Position numbers and translations under genes: made by a program. A stretch of DNA of 64,000 nt, taken from positions 17,419-81,418 of IMG/VR virus record IMGVR_UViG_3300044684_000361. One strand, given 5' to 3'. The notes under the pieces were generated by a model that saw only the letters and a program-made list of their open reading frames with translations, was not told the origin of the DNA and made no database searches. The stretch comes from a virus. This document shows positions 33,507 through 42,411 of this stretch, one piece after another (positions within the stretch are counted from its first letter, which is position 1; each line of letters starts with the position of its first letter).

Positions 33507-36312
33507 TGGAATCTCCACTTTGTTTGGCCGCCTTCTGGGCGGAAATCTGTTGCTGCTTCAATTCGTTCTGATCCTTGGCCTGCTGGGCGGAGAGGTCGGC
33601 TTTCTTCTCCTCCATGGCCATGGAGTCCTGATGCTCCTGCTGCCGAGCCTGGTGCTCCATCTGCATCGATTGCTGTTCGTGAGCCATCCTCTGGCCCTCC
33701 ACCTGCATCTCGTTGCTCATCCGTTGACCCTCTAGATGCATATCCGCCTGGAGCTGTTGCTGGGTCTGGATCTGCTTCGCCTGCTCCTTCATCTGAGTGC
33801 GAGCGGTCTCGGCCTGCTCGTGCTCGCGGGCAATCGCCAACTTGGTCTGCTGGTTGCCCTGGCTGTCTTGCTGTTTGACTGTGTTCGCCTGCTGACGATC
33901 GGCATGCTCCTGCTCGGCCTGCTTTGCTTTCTGCTGCACTGAGGCCATCTGGGCATGCGAGGGGTCCATCATCGGCGGGGGAAGCATCGCCTGGAGCGCC
34001 TGCTGGATCTTGCCCATGGTCTGGATAGCTCTTTGCAGGGTTTGGTCCTGCTGGGCGAGCTGCATGACCTGGGTGGATGTCTTGGCGAGCATCTGGTCAT
34101 AGAGTTGGCTCAACTGGGGATCATGCTGGGAGTGTTGCGGCAACTCGCCTATGTCAACCTCACCAGCCTGCGGGTCCATGCTTTTTGCCACCTGGGTCGC
34201 ATGCTCAGAGGCAATCTGATGCACCTTGGTGGCGTACCAGAAGATGACATGCTCTTTGAGATTGCCCATGAGCCCCTGCATGGCCTGGGGGTTGGAGCTG
34301 ACCACGGCTGAGAAGAAGGGGTTCTCGTAGAAGTCGCAATGCGCCTGGATATGGGCTTCGTGATCCTGCTGCGGGAAGGCGACGATCGGGCGGCCGAGGC
34401 AGACCGCCACATTCTCGTTGATGGGGTTCATCTGCTGTGGTTCAGGCTTCTGAACCAGAAGATCCTTACCATCGTTGGGGAGCTTCATCTGCTTGAGAAT
34501 CAGCTCCTCCACCTTGCGCATGTCGTAGATGCCCGCGCCGCCCGGGGTGACAGCGAGCTGTAGCGCGCGTTGAGCAACTGTCTGAATCTGGCCGTAGCGC
34601 TGAACTTCGCAAAAAATGTTTGGGTCGGAGACCGGAATGACATCATTCGGGCCCTCGAAATCCTTCTGCGTGACCAGCTGTTCGCCCAGAAGCTCTGTGA
34701 CGACATGGTCATCCAGCCACGTCTTGTTGATACGGTGAAGGATCTTGAGCAGCCGATCCATGGCGTTGTGCATACGCCCATGAATGGCTGAGAAGGCCAC
34801 CATCCCTTGCTCAATGCGGGCGAGGGTCGTGCCCACGGGCACATCACCATTGGCCTGAGCCTCCTCGATCGTGGTCCGGATCACATCCTCGGCTTGCTCG
34901 CCCAGGAGCCCCAGGAGATTCAGAAGGACCGGGGAAGGCGGCCCGAAGGGCACCGGCATGATGATCTTGCGGATGTCATCCTGATCGCCCGAGCCCTCGA
35001 TCTCGGTGACCTCGGTCGGGCCCACCCGGATGTTCTGGCCAGTCCCTGCGGCGGACTTGATCTTGATCATCCCCGCCAGGTTGTTGATATGAGCACTGTC
35101 CAGCAGTGCCCGCAGGGCCCCCGTGGCGGCGATCGACAGGCCCCCAATAATATGGGGCAGCCCGAGTGCATAAGCGCCACGGAATGGGATAAAAGGGAAT
35201 TCAGCGGCCCAGTCGAGGCGCTCCCGGTAGTTGTCGGATTCTTCCCAGTTACGATAGACGGCCAGCAACTCCTTGGTCGTTACGTCAATCGAGATGAGAT
35301 ACGGCAGCGGACCCACCTCGGTGGCTTCCTCCTCGGCAGTCTCGCCTGACTCATCGGGTCGCACATCCTCCTGCAGGCTTTCAGTGTGGGAGCCCTTTTT
35401 CTTAGAATCGCGAATCTCGAAATAGCAGTCGCACTCGTACACCACGCGCAGGCCATCGGGATTGGAGTTATCACTCTCCTTGCCCTCTACCTTGGAGATA
35501 ACCTGCTGTGTCTCGGTCTCTTCCGGCTGGATCGGGGCCCCCATCTCTTCGATGGCGCGGTACATCCCCGTGCGAATACGCCGCTGGAATTCCTGAGCGG
35601 TCATCTTCTGCACGTGGGTGCGTCGCTCAGCGGTGTAATAGTTGGTCGCGGCGTAAGGGAGAATCATGTCATCCACAGGAATCCACTCGTGGGTGACGTT
35701 GCGGATATCGCCGCCTGCCGGAGGCGGGATCAGCTTCATGTACTCATCCCCATCCATGGGTAGGTTCATGAGCATCTGCTCGCATTCGGAGCGAAAATTC
35801 GGCATCAACTGGGTCAGCTGATAGTTCATCCAGCGGGCCTTGCGGCGCGAACGGTCAAGACGGTCAGTCGTGATCGAACCCGCCATATATTCACGCACGG
35901 GCCCGCCTGGCGGAAACAGCTCTTTGATCGTACGAGCCTCGAAGTCGATCGAGGCTTTGGTATACATGGGGTGCGTGACATGGGAGGCGCCCGAGAAGTT
36001 AGCTCCGCCAATGGTCTCTTTCTCAAGACCCATCCGCTTCTTACCCTCGGCGACCTGCTCATCCCGTCGCTTACGGTCTTGGATGTCCTTCTCAATCAAC
36101 TCCACGAGGGTTGTTGAGATGAGTGCTCGCTCCTCCTCGGTCAGCTCTTTGGCAAGGTTGCGATAGAAGTCTTTCGACTCCTCAGATTCGCCGCTTTTCT
36201 TTTCAACGAGACTCGCGGACCCATCCGGGTTTTCCGTGATCTCATAGTCAGATTCTCCGGTATTGGTCTGATCGACCATGCCAGAGAGTGTTTGATCATT
36301 CTGGTCAGGCAC
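33499..36312 (-). CDS. Portal protein with long Gln-rich C-terminal tail
   Basis: A 937-residue protein between terminase and scaffold. The core (about residues 60-700) has portal landmarks: GANFSGASHVTHPMYTKA, VDDMILPYAATNYYTAERRT, FIPFRGAYALGLPHIIGGLS and a long alpha-helical stretch (ALRALLDSAHINNLAGMIKI). From about 770 to 925 it becomes a very Gln-rich coiled coil. It would form the dodecameric ring through which DNA passes. Portals are usually 450-750 residues; the extra C-terminal barrel-like helix recalls the long barrel of P22 gp1. Confidence 0.85.
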   Translation of the reverse strand: MPDQNDQTLSGMVDQTNTGESDYEITENPDGSASLVEKKSGESEESKDFYRNLAKELTEEERALISTTLVELIEKDIQDRKRRDEQVAEGKKRMGLEKETIGGANFSGASHVTHPMYTKASIDFEARTIKELFPPGGPVREYMAGSITTDRLDRSRRKARWMNYQLTQLMPNFRSECEQMLMNLPMDGDEYMKLIPPPAGGDIRNVTHEWIPVDDMILPYAATNYYTAERRTHVQKMTAQEFQRRIRTGMYRAIEEMGAPIQPEETETQQVISKVEGKESDNSNPDGLRVVYECDCYFEIRDSKKKGSHTESLQEDVRPDESGETAEEEATEVGPLPYLISIDVTTKELLAVYRNWEESDNYRERLDWAAEFPFIPFRGAYALGLPHIIGGLSIAATGALRALLDSAHINNLAGMIKIKSAAGTGQNIRVGPTEVTEIEGSGDQDDIRKIIMPVPFGPPSPVLLNLLGLLGEQAEDVIRTTIEEAQANGDVPVGTTLARIEQGMVAFSAIHGRMHNAMDRLLKILHRINKTWLDDHVVTELLGEQLVTQKDFEGPNDVIPVSDPNIFCEVQRYGQIQTVAQRALQLAVTPGGAGIYDMRKVEELILKQMKLPNDGKDLLVQKPEPQQMNPINENVAVCLGRPIVAFPQQDHEAHIQAHCDFYENPFFSAVVSSNPQAMQGLMGNLKEHVIFWYATKVHQIASEHATQVAKSMDPQAGEVDIGELPQHSQHDPQLSQLYDQMLAKTSTQVMQLAQQDQTLQRAIQTMGKIQQALQAMLPPPMMDPSHAQMASVQQKAKQAEQEHADRQQANTVKQQDSQGNQQTKLAIAREHEQAETARTQMKEQAKQIQTQQQLQADMHLEGQRMSNEMQVEGQRMAHEQQSMQMEHQARQQEHQDSMAMEEKKADLSAQQAKDQNELKQQQISAQKAAKQSGDSNG

Positions 36313-36712
36313 GCGGGTAGGGCTCCACTTCTGGCTTATAGCCGTTATGCAAACGAAGGTTTTCTTTGGCTCCTACACGCACCCTGACCTTAAAAAGGTG
36401 CTGCCGGCTTTCCATGCAGTACCCATATTCAACTTGGGGCCATGTCCGGATATAGATATCTTGTGGCAGCTGATCGATGGTGGATCGCATAGCCGCAAGA
36501 CAAGCCGACAGGCTTTCTCCGATCCATCCCAGAGTTATGAAATCAATACGGTGAGACTGCCAATCGTCCGGCAAGAAGCCGCCTTTGCCAGGCATAACCT
36601 CTTGTATCACTGCATAGGCAGTAGTAAATCCATCAACACAACGATGAGTCCGATGCATGTATTCCCTCAGCAGCGCCTGAGCGCGGAACACTGCAAAGCC
36701 ATTAATAGGCAT
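36305..36712 (-). CDS. Hypothetical protein between terminase and portal
   Basis: A 135-residue protein starting MPINGFAVFRAQALLREYMH. The ATG at 36712 lies in the terminase 3' end; a more upstream ATG (36751) is possible. The middle holds FITLGWIGESLSACLAAMRS and a final basic strand. It overlaps portal and terminase genes, so it is co-translated. No motif is recognised. Confidence 0.55.
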   Translation of the reverse strand: MPINGFAVFRAQALLREYMHRTHRCVDGFTTAYAVIQEVMPGKGGFLPDDWQSHRIDFITLGWIGESLSACLAAMRSTIDQLPQDIYIRTWPQVEYGYCMESRQHLFKVRVRVGAKENLRLHNGYKPEVEPYPRA

Positions 36713-38339
36713 AGGGATTCGCCGTGGCTGGAGTGGATCTGCGACCCGCATACTTCTCTTGATAGACCGGCATGCGCAGCCAGTTACGAAAGAGCCACAG
36801 GAGCGCCTGAGTGGCAGAGTCCATCAGGTCATCATGGGGAATGGAGTATTCCCCGGCATAGGCGCACATCTGGCCGATCAAGGGCTCGGCCCAGGCGGAG
36901 AAGGTGTTGGCACTACGAGCCTGATCAGCCATGCCCTGGGGAGCACCGCAGGAGGGACAGGTTTCCTCATCTTTGCGGCCGATCTGCCATTGCTGGTGAC
37001 AGCTGCCGCAGGTGCGGATCGCAGTAAGCGGAGCCCAGACGATCTGCTGCACGAACATGGGCGCCACGAGGTTCAACCGCATCAACTTGTCAGCCTTACC
37101 GGGGTTGTAAGGCATGACAGGAACCCCTTCCCGGCGTAATTGCTGGCGCAGGGAGATCCCGGAATTCTTGTCTTCGATCAGGATCAGGTCTGCTTTGCGA
37201 CCCTGGTTGAACATCCGCTTCGGACCAAAGAGCGGGGTGATCTTGGGCACCAAGGCATCAAGCCCATAACGTTTCTCCTTCTCCTTCTTCACCCGCGCCA
37301 CGAGATCAGGGAATCCCAGACGATCCTGCCAGGCATCCAGAAGAAGGATCTGAGGGCGGCCACGCTTCAACTGCTGGATTTCCTGATAGGAGAGATCCCG
37401 CCGCCGATCAAGCGCATCCTGCTCCTCCTTCGGCAGCGGCTCCTTCCAGGCTCCCCAGACAGAGCAGGCGGTGTAGTCGGTCTTGCGTCCTTCCGGGTCC
37501 TTTTTGACATCCACCGCATCCTCGGAGAGGGCGGTATCCAAGGACATCAGCACCACTTCGAAGTCAGGGAGCGGCTCGTTATGGGGCCAGCGCTGCCATT
37601 GGGAGCGCTTGATGACGCCCAGTTCCTCGGCATCCAGCAGCTCACCGGCCAGCTCCTGGCGGCCCAGGCGCGTGCCTTTGAGCACGTTCATCTGCTTGAG
37701 GAAGTTATCCGAGAGGTTGGCTCGGTTCTCTTCCGTGTTGCCGCCGATCTTCTTGATGGTCTTGTCGGCGAAGAAGGTCTTGATCAACTCCTTGGGCTTT
37801 GGAGTGGATGTGATGACGCAGGTGGTGCGCTTGCCGAGGCGGTGGCCAAACTTGGCCTGCTCCCAGGCGGAAACATCATCGATCCAGGCCGCTACCTCAT
37901 CACAGGCGAGAAAATGGCACTGCGGGCCGCGTAGGCGCTCCGATTCCTCGGCGGAGAAGCCGCGCAGAACGGAGTCGTTGTAGAACTGAATGACCGAATC
38001 TGTCTTGTTGTAGTATTTGATCAGACAGGAGGGAACCTGGCGAATGATCCCCGATTCCCCTTCGAAATTGACATACCTGATGTCATTGTGGGTCGGAGCG
38101 ATGATATGGCCGAAGGCCTTGGGATGCTCACATAGCTCCCAGGCGATCCATTGACTCAGGGTGAGGGACTTGCCGAAACCGCGTCCCGCATGGATGAAGA
38201 CCGTGTCATATGTCAATTTGTTGAAATCTATGACCTGCTTGGGCCTCGCCATCTGCAGCCAGCGGGTTCGCCATTCCAACTTAGCGAGATCCCATAAGGA
38301 AAGGGAACCCAGAGTGGCGCGTAGCTCAGCCTCACTCAT
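36702..38339 (-). CDS. terL: Terminase large subunit with zinc-ribbon insert
   Basis: A 545-residue packaging motor. Walker A is HAGRGFGKSL (50-59), Walker B is CHFLACDE with the DE at 147-148. The nuclease half has acidic residues in VVLMSLDTALS, ILLLDAW, LILIEDKNSG and HDDLMDSATQ. An unusual feature: CGSC (444-447) and CPSC (461-464) make a four-Cys zinc-ribbon inside the nuclease domain. It cuts and pumps DNA into the head through the portal. Upstream small genes overlap as ATGA. Confidence 0.92.
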   Translation of the reverse strand: MSEAELRATLGSLSLWDLAKLEWRTRWLQMARPKQVIDFNKLTYDTVFIHAGRGFGKSLTLSQWIAWELCEHPKAFGHIIAPTHNDIRYVNFEGESGIIRQVPSCLIKYYNKTDSVIQFYNDSVLRGFSAEESERLRGPQCHFLACDEVAAWIDDVSAWEQAKFGHRLGKRTTCVITSTPKPKELIKTFFADKTIKKIGGNTEENRANLSDNFLKQMNVLKGTRLGRQELAGELLDAEELGVIKRSQWQRWPHNEPLPDFEVVLMSLDTALSEDAVDVKKDPEGRKTDYTACSVWGAWKEPLPKEEQDALDRRRDLSYQEIQQLKRGRPQILLLDAWQDRLGFPDLVARVKKEKEKRYGLDALVPKITPLFGPKRMFNQGRKADLILIEDKNSGISLRQQLRREGVPVMPYNPGKADKLMRLNLVAPMFVQQIVWAPLTAIRTCGSCHQQWQIGRKDEETCPSCGAPQGMADQARSANTFSAWAEPLIGQMCAYAGEYSIPHDDLMDSATQALLWLFRNWLRMPVYQEKYAGRRSTPATANPYAY

Positions 38340-38443
38340 GGAAGTGGCATCCCATCATCACTGGCCCGATCCCAGGCCAGGATCTCCTGCCGAAGCTCCT
38401 CCCACAGGATTTCAATGAACCGGTGAAACTCAAGGAAGTTCAT
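38336..38443 (-). CDS. 35-residue peptide upstream of terminase
   Basis: A short frame starting MNFLEFHRFIEILWEELRQE whose TGA overlaps the terminase ATG and whose ATG overlaps the TerS-like stop. Amphipathic helical. The tight coupling on both sides suggests it is translated; function unknown. Confidence 0.45.
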   Translation of the reverse strand: MNFLEFHRFIEILWEELRQEILAWDRASDDGMPLP

Positions 38444-38847
38444 GTAGGAACCGTCTCCTTGAGTTTCTCCGCCAGAATCCGCTCAGTAAGCTGATCAATG
38501 AGCTTCTGTTTCTGCTCCTCGGGGAGATCCTTCTGAGTGGTCTCAACAGCGCGGATGTCACGCCAGCCGCCTCGGGCCCGAAGGACGAAGGAGGCGCACT
38601 GGAAGAACTGGGGATGTTTCTTGTCGATCGCGGCGGCGATCACTTCCGAGCCCACCGCCACCACCATCTCGGAGGTGCCCGTGTCATAGATACGTCGGTA
38701 GTAGCGCTCGAAGTCCTCAAGAGTGATCGAGAGGATGGCGCAGCATTGGGCGGGATCGAGCCCGCAAGCGGCCATTTTTCGGATGTACTTTCTGAACTCG
38801 TCAGTCGGCTCGTGGGGCGGCCGAAGGATGACATCTTGCGAGTTCAT
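38440..38847 (-). CDS. terS: Terminase small subunit candidate
   Basis: A 135-residue protein starting MNSQDVILRPPHEPTDEFRK. The ATG at 38847 follows GGAGCC. The region YIRKMAACGLDPAQCCAILS plus TLEDFERYYRRIYDTG is a helix-turn-helix-like DNA-binding layout seen in small terminases, followed by AAAIDKKHPQFFQCASFVLR and an acidic coiled tail. It would recognise the packaging site and feed DNA to TerL. Placed directly upstream of TerL. By-eye call. Confidence 0.65.
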   Translation of the reverse strand: MNSQDVILRPPHEPTDEFRKYIRKMAACGLDPAQCCAILSITLEDFERYYRRIYDTGTSEMVVAVGSEVIAAAIDKKHPQFFQCASFVLRARGGWRDIRAVETTQKDLPEEQKQKLIDQLTERILAEKLKETVPT

Positions 38848-38941
38848 GCCAACGGCTCCCTGGAGCGGGAGCAAAGGGGCATCTGATTGGAACTCGCAAG
38901 GCCCGTGAGGGCGCGATGGGGCCGGAGTCTATACTTGCCCT

Positions 38942-39283
38942 ATGTCGCCAAACAAGATGTGCCCTGACTGCGGGAAGTCGATGAGGCCTGGGCCGCCTCG
39001 GTGTGCAGAGTGTCGGCTGTACCTGAAGTTGTTGCGAAAATCGGCGTGGAAGATCTATCGGGCGATGGGATCACCCGGAGATTGGTACTCGTTCTTTGCC
39101 AGTTATGCTAACCAGAAGATGCCGAACCGGCCGGAGCATCTCAGAATTCGGGGGCGGGCGGGTAAGGGGCGGGTTCGGCCTGCCACTCCTCCAGGGTCTT
39201 CACAGGGGCCGTCTGAACGTAAAACCACTGACGCACCCAGTGGACCCACTCATCCGGAGTCAGATCATTCAAAGGCAGATTGA
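38942..39283 (+). CDS. Zinc-binding-like protein on the opposite strand
   Basis: A 113-residue plus-strand frame with CPDC (8-11) and CAEC (21-24), then a basic region KLLRKSAWKIYRAMGSPGDW. A TATACT box lies just 6 bases before the ATG, with no ribosome-binding site, so the start is doubtful. Its last third overlaps the convergent minus-strand gene 39141-39404. The Cys cluster makes it plausible, but this is one of the weaker calls. Confidence 0.4.
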   Translation: MSPNKMCPDCGKSMRPGPPRCAECRLYLKLLRKSAWKIYRAMGSPGDWYSFFASYANQKMPNRPEHLRIRGRAGKGRVRPATPPGSSQGPSERKTTDAPSGPTHPESDHSKAD

Positions 39284-39404
39284 CCCAGATCATTTTGCCG
39301 GTGTCCTCATCCTGGCGCTGAACCCTGACATAGAGCCCTGCTCCGTATGTCAAACAATATCGGACGAATTCCCATACATCGTAGGTTTCAGGTCTTTGTG
39401 CCAT
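39141..39404 (-). CDS. Hypothetical protein
   Basis: An 87-residue protein starting MAQRPETYDVWEFVRYCLTY with several Trp (WVNLPLNDLTPDEWVHWVRQ). Seven residues upstream is another ATG (39425). It overlaps the 66-residue gene before it by a few bases and the plus-strand Cys gene in antisense. Unknown function. Confidence 0.55.
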   Translation of the reverse strand: MAQRPETYDVWEFVRYCLTYGAGLYVRVQRQDEDTGKMIWVNLPLNDLTPDEWVHWVRQWFYVQTAPVKTLEEWQAEPAPYPPAPEF

Positions 39405-39588
39405 GGGGTTCTCGCAGATGGGCATAGCACTGCATGACGCAGTTACAGATCGCTTGCTCGGGGCGCCAATCGCTCTTGCTGTAGAGGTGATTCACGATCG
39501 TGATCTCTTCCCCGGCTTTTTCATCTACGCTCGAAACTTCGACGAAATACCCTTCCGGGTAAGTCGTCATCGTCACCTTGATCATCAT
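39388..39588 (-). CDS. Small hypothetical protein
   Basis: A 66-residue protein starting MMIKVTMTTYPEGYFVEVSS, whose ATG begins at the stop of the glycosidase-like gene (one base overlap). It ends QCYAHLREPHGTKT. No motif recognised. Confidence 0.55.
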   Translation of the reverse strand: MMIKVTMTTYPEGYFVEVSSVDEKAGEEITIVNHLYSKSDWRPEQAICNCVMQCYAHLREPHGTKT

Positions 39589-41264
39589 CAGCCCCGCAGG
39601 AGAATGATCCCGTCTCCGTCTCCCAGTGTAACACCGGCAAAGAGAGCCCCTGAGTTGATAGTCGGTTGCTGGCTACCGGTGAGGAAATGCCACACCCCGG
39701 GGAGCATGGAGGTAGTCACAGTCTGGGAGCCATTGCCCCTCGGATTCACGATCGCAACCCCGCCCGTGAACTGGCGTGACCAGATCCCGAACGTTCCCCC
39801 TGCCCAGGTAGCCGTGCTGGGGCGTGTGGTCAGGGGAAAGCCGAGGTAGCCCCTCGGGACATTCACTTGGGTGAGAGAGTCATCCCCGTACTCGTCATAC
39901 CACCTGAGTGTCGCATAGTCGTACGTGCTGATTGTTCCGGGAGCAAAGTAACCATCGTCCATGAGCGCGGTGCAGAGCCCATAGCGCAGAGTCTGATACT
40001 CCAGGGCGCTGCCGGCCGTGACGTTGGTCGGGGTCCCGTTGACGGGGAAGGAGGAGGGGTGATTGCCATCCGTGGTCGGAAACCGGCATCCCAGGCCTAC
40101 CATCTTGGGCGGCAGGCAGAAATCCATCCCCAGGTAGTAGTTGGCGAGCGTATTGGCCCACCCTGAAGGATCGAGCTTCCCGGTGCTGAAATTACCCGTC
40201 TGGAAAAACTCCCAGGCATTTCCCCCGGCGAACATCGCGCTCTCCAGCAAGCCACCCTGGAGGTTGTCCAGGCCGGAATTGAGGAGGGCCGTCCGGCCAA
40301 ACTGATAAGCGTTGGCGTACTGGCCAAAGTTGCCGAATGCATAGGTGACCGCTCCAGGCTGGTAGAGACCCACCATGATCTGGAACTGGTCGAAGGCGTT
40401 TCGATTACCGCGCGCCATGAGCGGCTGCACGGTGTCGAAGTTGGGGAATCCACCGCCTTGCTGGGCGCCAGGAGCCAGAGTGAGACCATCCAAGGAGGAA
40501 TTTGGAACCGTCCCTGAGCCATCAAGGGCGGCGAAAACGTTATCGAGGAACATTCCTCCACAGGAGGGGGAGGCCATCTGCGGATTGAAGCTGAAGCGAC
40601 TGTCTACCCCGGCAGAGGGTCGAACGACGTATTTGAGCGCAGCATAGTTTCCAAGAGAGCGCGCAGGGCCCTGTGCTCCTGTAGGTGAGCCGGAGGAAGT
40701 CGAACCGTAATTCGACCCACAGATGGATGCCCCCACTCCAGCGTTACCGACTCCGGTAGGCCATGCTGCCGAATAATTGACAAGATTAGTGCCTCCTCCA
40801 GCAGGAGTGATGGTGCCCGTGCCCCCGGTTGATTCATAAAGCCACCAGTTATTGTTTTGGACCAATGTGAAATACTGTTGATACGCCGATCCAGTGGCCA
40901 CCCCGCTCATCATCATCTGGTAGTAGAAGGGCAGACAGCGGCGTGTCTTGGACTTCTGTACCGTATAGCTGGCGTTCTTCAACAGCGCCTGTGTGAGATT
41001 CTCGCGGTCGCGATTCCCGTTGGAATCCCAACCTTCCGTACTGCCATTCAGGATGGCAATGTCGTAAGCCCCGATGGCCTGGATTGCGTTGTAGGCAGCG
41101 GTCCCATTGGCAGCCGTGGTCCAGGCCGGGAATCCAGTCCCAGCGCTTGATCCGTAGCTTTGGTCTCCACCAACGAACACCCCCATGACACGGGGGAAGG
41201 CGAGACCTACTGAAACGACAGTGGTGTAGGCTCTATTTTTTGGCCCGAACCATCTTTGAGTCAT
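39588..41264 (-). CDS. Glycosidase-like protein, putative TIM barrel
   Basis: A 558-residue protein. The ATG at 41264 follows GGAGTG; a longer start would overlap the coiled-coil gene. Residues include GGMFLDNVF, the kind of Asp-bearing strand found in putative glycoside hydrolases of the TIM-barrel type, plus NAFDQFQIMVGLYQPGAVTY and a C-terminal beta domain with NPRGNGSQTVTTSMLPGVWH. It looks like a carbohydrate-active enzyme, perhaps a virion-associated depolymerase, but the second catalytic acid is not identified. It sits apart from the fibre genes, in the accessory block upstream of terminase. Confidence 0.5.
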   Translation of the reverse strand: MTQRWFGPKNRAYTTVVSVGLAFPRVMGVFVGGDQSYGSSAGTGFPAWTTAANGTAAYNAIQAIGAYDIAILNGSTEGWDSNGNRDRENLTQALLKNASYTVQKSKTRRCLPFYYQMMMSGVATGSAYQQYFTLVQNNNWWLYESTGGTGTITPAGGGTNLVNYSAAWPTGVGNAGVGASICGSNYGSTSSGSPTGAQGPARSLGNYAALKYVVRPSAGVDSRFSFNPQMASPSCGGMFLDNVFAALDGSGTVPNSSLDGLTLAPGAQQGGGFPNFDTVQPLMARGNRNAFDQFQIMVGLYQPGAVTYAFGNFGQYANAYQFGRTALLNSGLDNLQGGLLESAMFAGGNAWEFFQTGNFSTGKLDPSGWANTLANYYLGMDFCLPPKMVGLGCRFPTTDGNHPSSFPVNGTPTNVTAGSALEYQTLRYGLCTALMDDGYFAPGTISTYDYATLRWYDEYGDDSLTQVNVPRGYLGFPLTTRPSTATWAGGTFGIWSRQFTGGVAIVNPRGNGSQTVTTSMLPGVWHFLTGSQQPTINSGALFAGVTLGDGDGIILLRG

Positions 41265-41565
41265 GCGAGGCACTCCGACTTTGGTCTGCCTCAAGAGTCT
41301 GGATCTTCTTGCGCGCTCCTTCCAGTTGTTCGAGCAGTTGAGCCTTCTCCTCATCGAGGCCCCGGAGCCGCAAGGCCTGGCGACGGATCAAGGCAATGGC
41401 GTCGCGGATCTCATCTGCGAGCCATGCCTCGATTTTGTCGCTGTCCTTCACCCGTCGCGGGTGAGTCTTCACCATATCCCCCACGAGGCGCCTCTCCAGG
41501 CGCTCTGTGATGAGGTTGTAGTCAGCATCCGAGCCCTTTGCAGAGCCAGGAGGGGAGCCAACCAT
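41233..41565 (-). CDS. Coiled-coil protein
   Basis: A 110-residue protein with a charged middle (AWLADEIRDAIALIRRQALR) and a Leu/Glu heptad helix (EEKAQLLEQLEGARKKIQTL) ending in a basic tail. Its 3' end overlaps the glycosidase-like start by 32 bases. Function unknown. Confidence 0.55.
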   Translation of the reverse strand: MVGSPPGSAKGSDADYNLITERLERRLVGDMVKTHPRRVKDSDKIEAWLADEIRDAIALIRRQALRLRGLDEEKAQLLEQLEGARKKIQTLEADQSRSASHDSKMVRAKK

Positions 41566-41583
41566 GCCGGCAGAGCCAGCCGA

Positions 41584-41988
41584 TCAGGCCACTACAACCG
41601 TTGGAGGGTTCGGCTGAACGCTGGCGGTGAATGAGAACTCCGCGCCCCAGGCGGTAGCCCCAAGAGCGGTGACCGCCTGGGCGGCTGCCTCGTAATTACC
41701 CGCCGTGGTGACGCCGAGCGCCGCCAGGGTCACCGCGAGCGGATTCGCCGTGGCCGGGATCGTGGTCATGAAGGGATAGGTCCCGGCCGTGCCCGTTGAG
41801 GGGCGAACGCCCACATTGTAGGAAATGGCGGGAGCAGCCCCTGGAGGACTGTTGGTCGCGGGGACTACGGTGACGGAGGCCGATGCAACATTGACGGTAG
41901 GTGAACTCACGAGAATGATTCCTGAGTGAGGCGTTGAAAAGTCAGGGCCCACGGCAAACACGGGCCCCGTATGTGCGAATGGGGTCAA
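41584..41988 (-). CDS. Beta-sandwich structural protein
   Basis: A 134-residue Ala/Thr/Pro/Val-rich protein with strands NVASASVTVVPATN and EAAAQAVTALGATAWGAEFS that fit an Ig-like or fibronectin-like domain. It overlaps the 84-residue gene before it. May be a virion surface domain. No catalytic motif. Confidence 0.5.
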   Translation of the reverse strand: MTPFAHTGPVFAVGPDFSTPHSGIILVSSPTVNVASASVTVVPATNSPPGAAPAISYNVGVRPSTGTAGTYPFMTTIPATANPLAVTLAALGVTTAGNYEAAAQAVTALGATAWGAEFSFTASVQPNPPTVVVA

Positions 41989-42239
41989 GAGACAGACTTC
42001 GCAGAAGGAGGGCGTAGATTGACTTCTTCTTCCTGAACATGCTTCAAAGCATCCTTCACGCAGAATTCAAAGAATTCTGCATCATGGATGTTGGTCAACA
42101 TGGATGCGTCCGGCTGTTCAGGCACACCAGGCAGGAGCAGGATGTATGGATAGCCTTTTCCGAAGATATCCTCTACGAGTTTCTGGATCTGCGGAGCCAT
42201 GATATCGGTGGCCCGAGCCAGGGATTTTTCATCCAGCAC
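41985..42239 (-). CDS. Hypothetical protein
   Basis: An 84-residue acidic protein starting MLDEKSLARATDIMAPQIQK, with GKGYPYILLLPGVPEQPDAS in the middle. Overlaps neighbours on both sides. Function unknown. Confidence 0.55.
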   Translation of the reverse strand: MLDEKSLARATDIMAPQIQKLVEDIFGKGYPYILLLPGVPEQPDASMLTNIHDAEFFEFCVKDALKHVQEEEVNLRPPSAKSVS

Positions 42240-42411
42240 TTTGCTTACTCCTCGCGAATTCAGCCAGGACGCGATTGCGAAAACGAATGGCCTCGGCCTT
42301 GCTCATCGCGGGAGGCAGCTTACCATGGCGTCGATAGTAGTCAGCGGCAAAGAGCGCCATCCTGGCCGCCTGTTTGGCGGCCTTCACTTTTCTACGAATC
42401 CCCTTACGCAT
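42229..42411 (-). CDS. Small basic protein
   Basis: A 60-residue protein starting MRKGIRRKVKAAKQAARMAL. Very basic helix, then KLPPAMSKAEAIRFRNRVLA. The ATG at 42411 lies in the end of the 104-residue gene upstream. It could bind nucleic acid. Confidence 0.5.
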   Translation of the reverse strand: MRKGIRRKVKAAKQAARMALFAADYYRRHGKLPPAMSKAEAIRFRNRVLAEFARSKQSAG

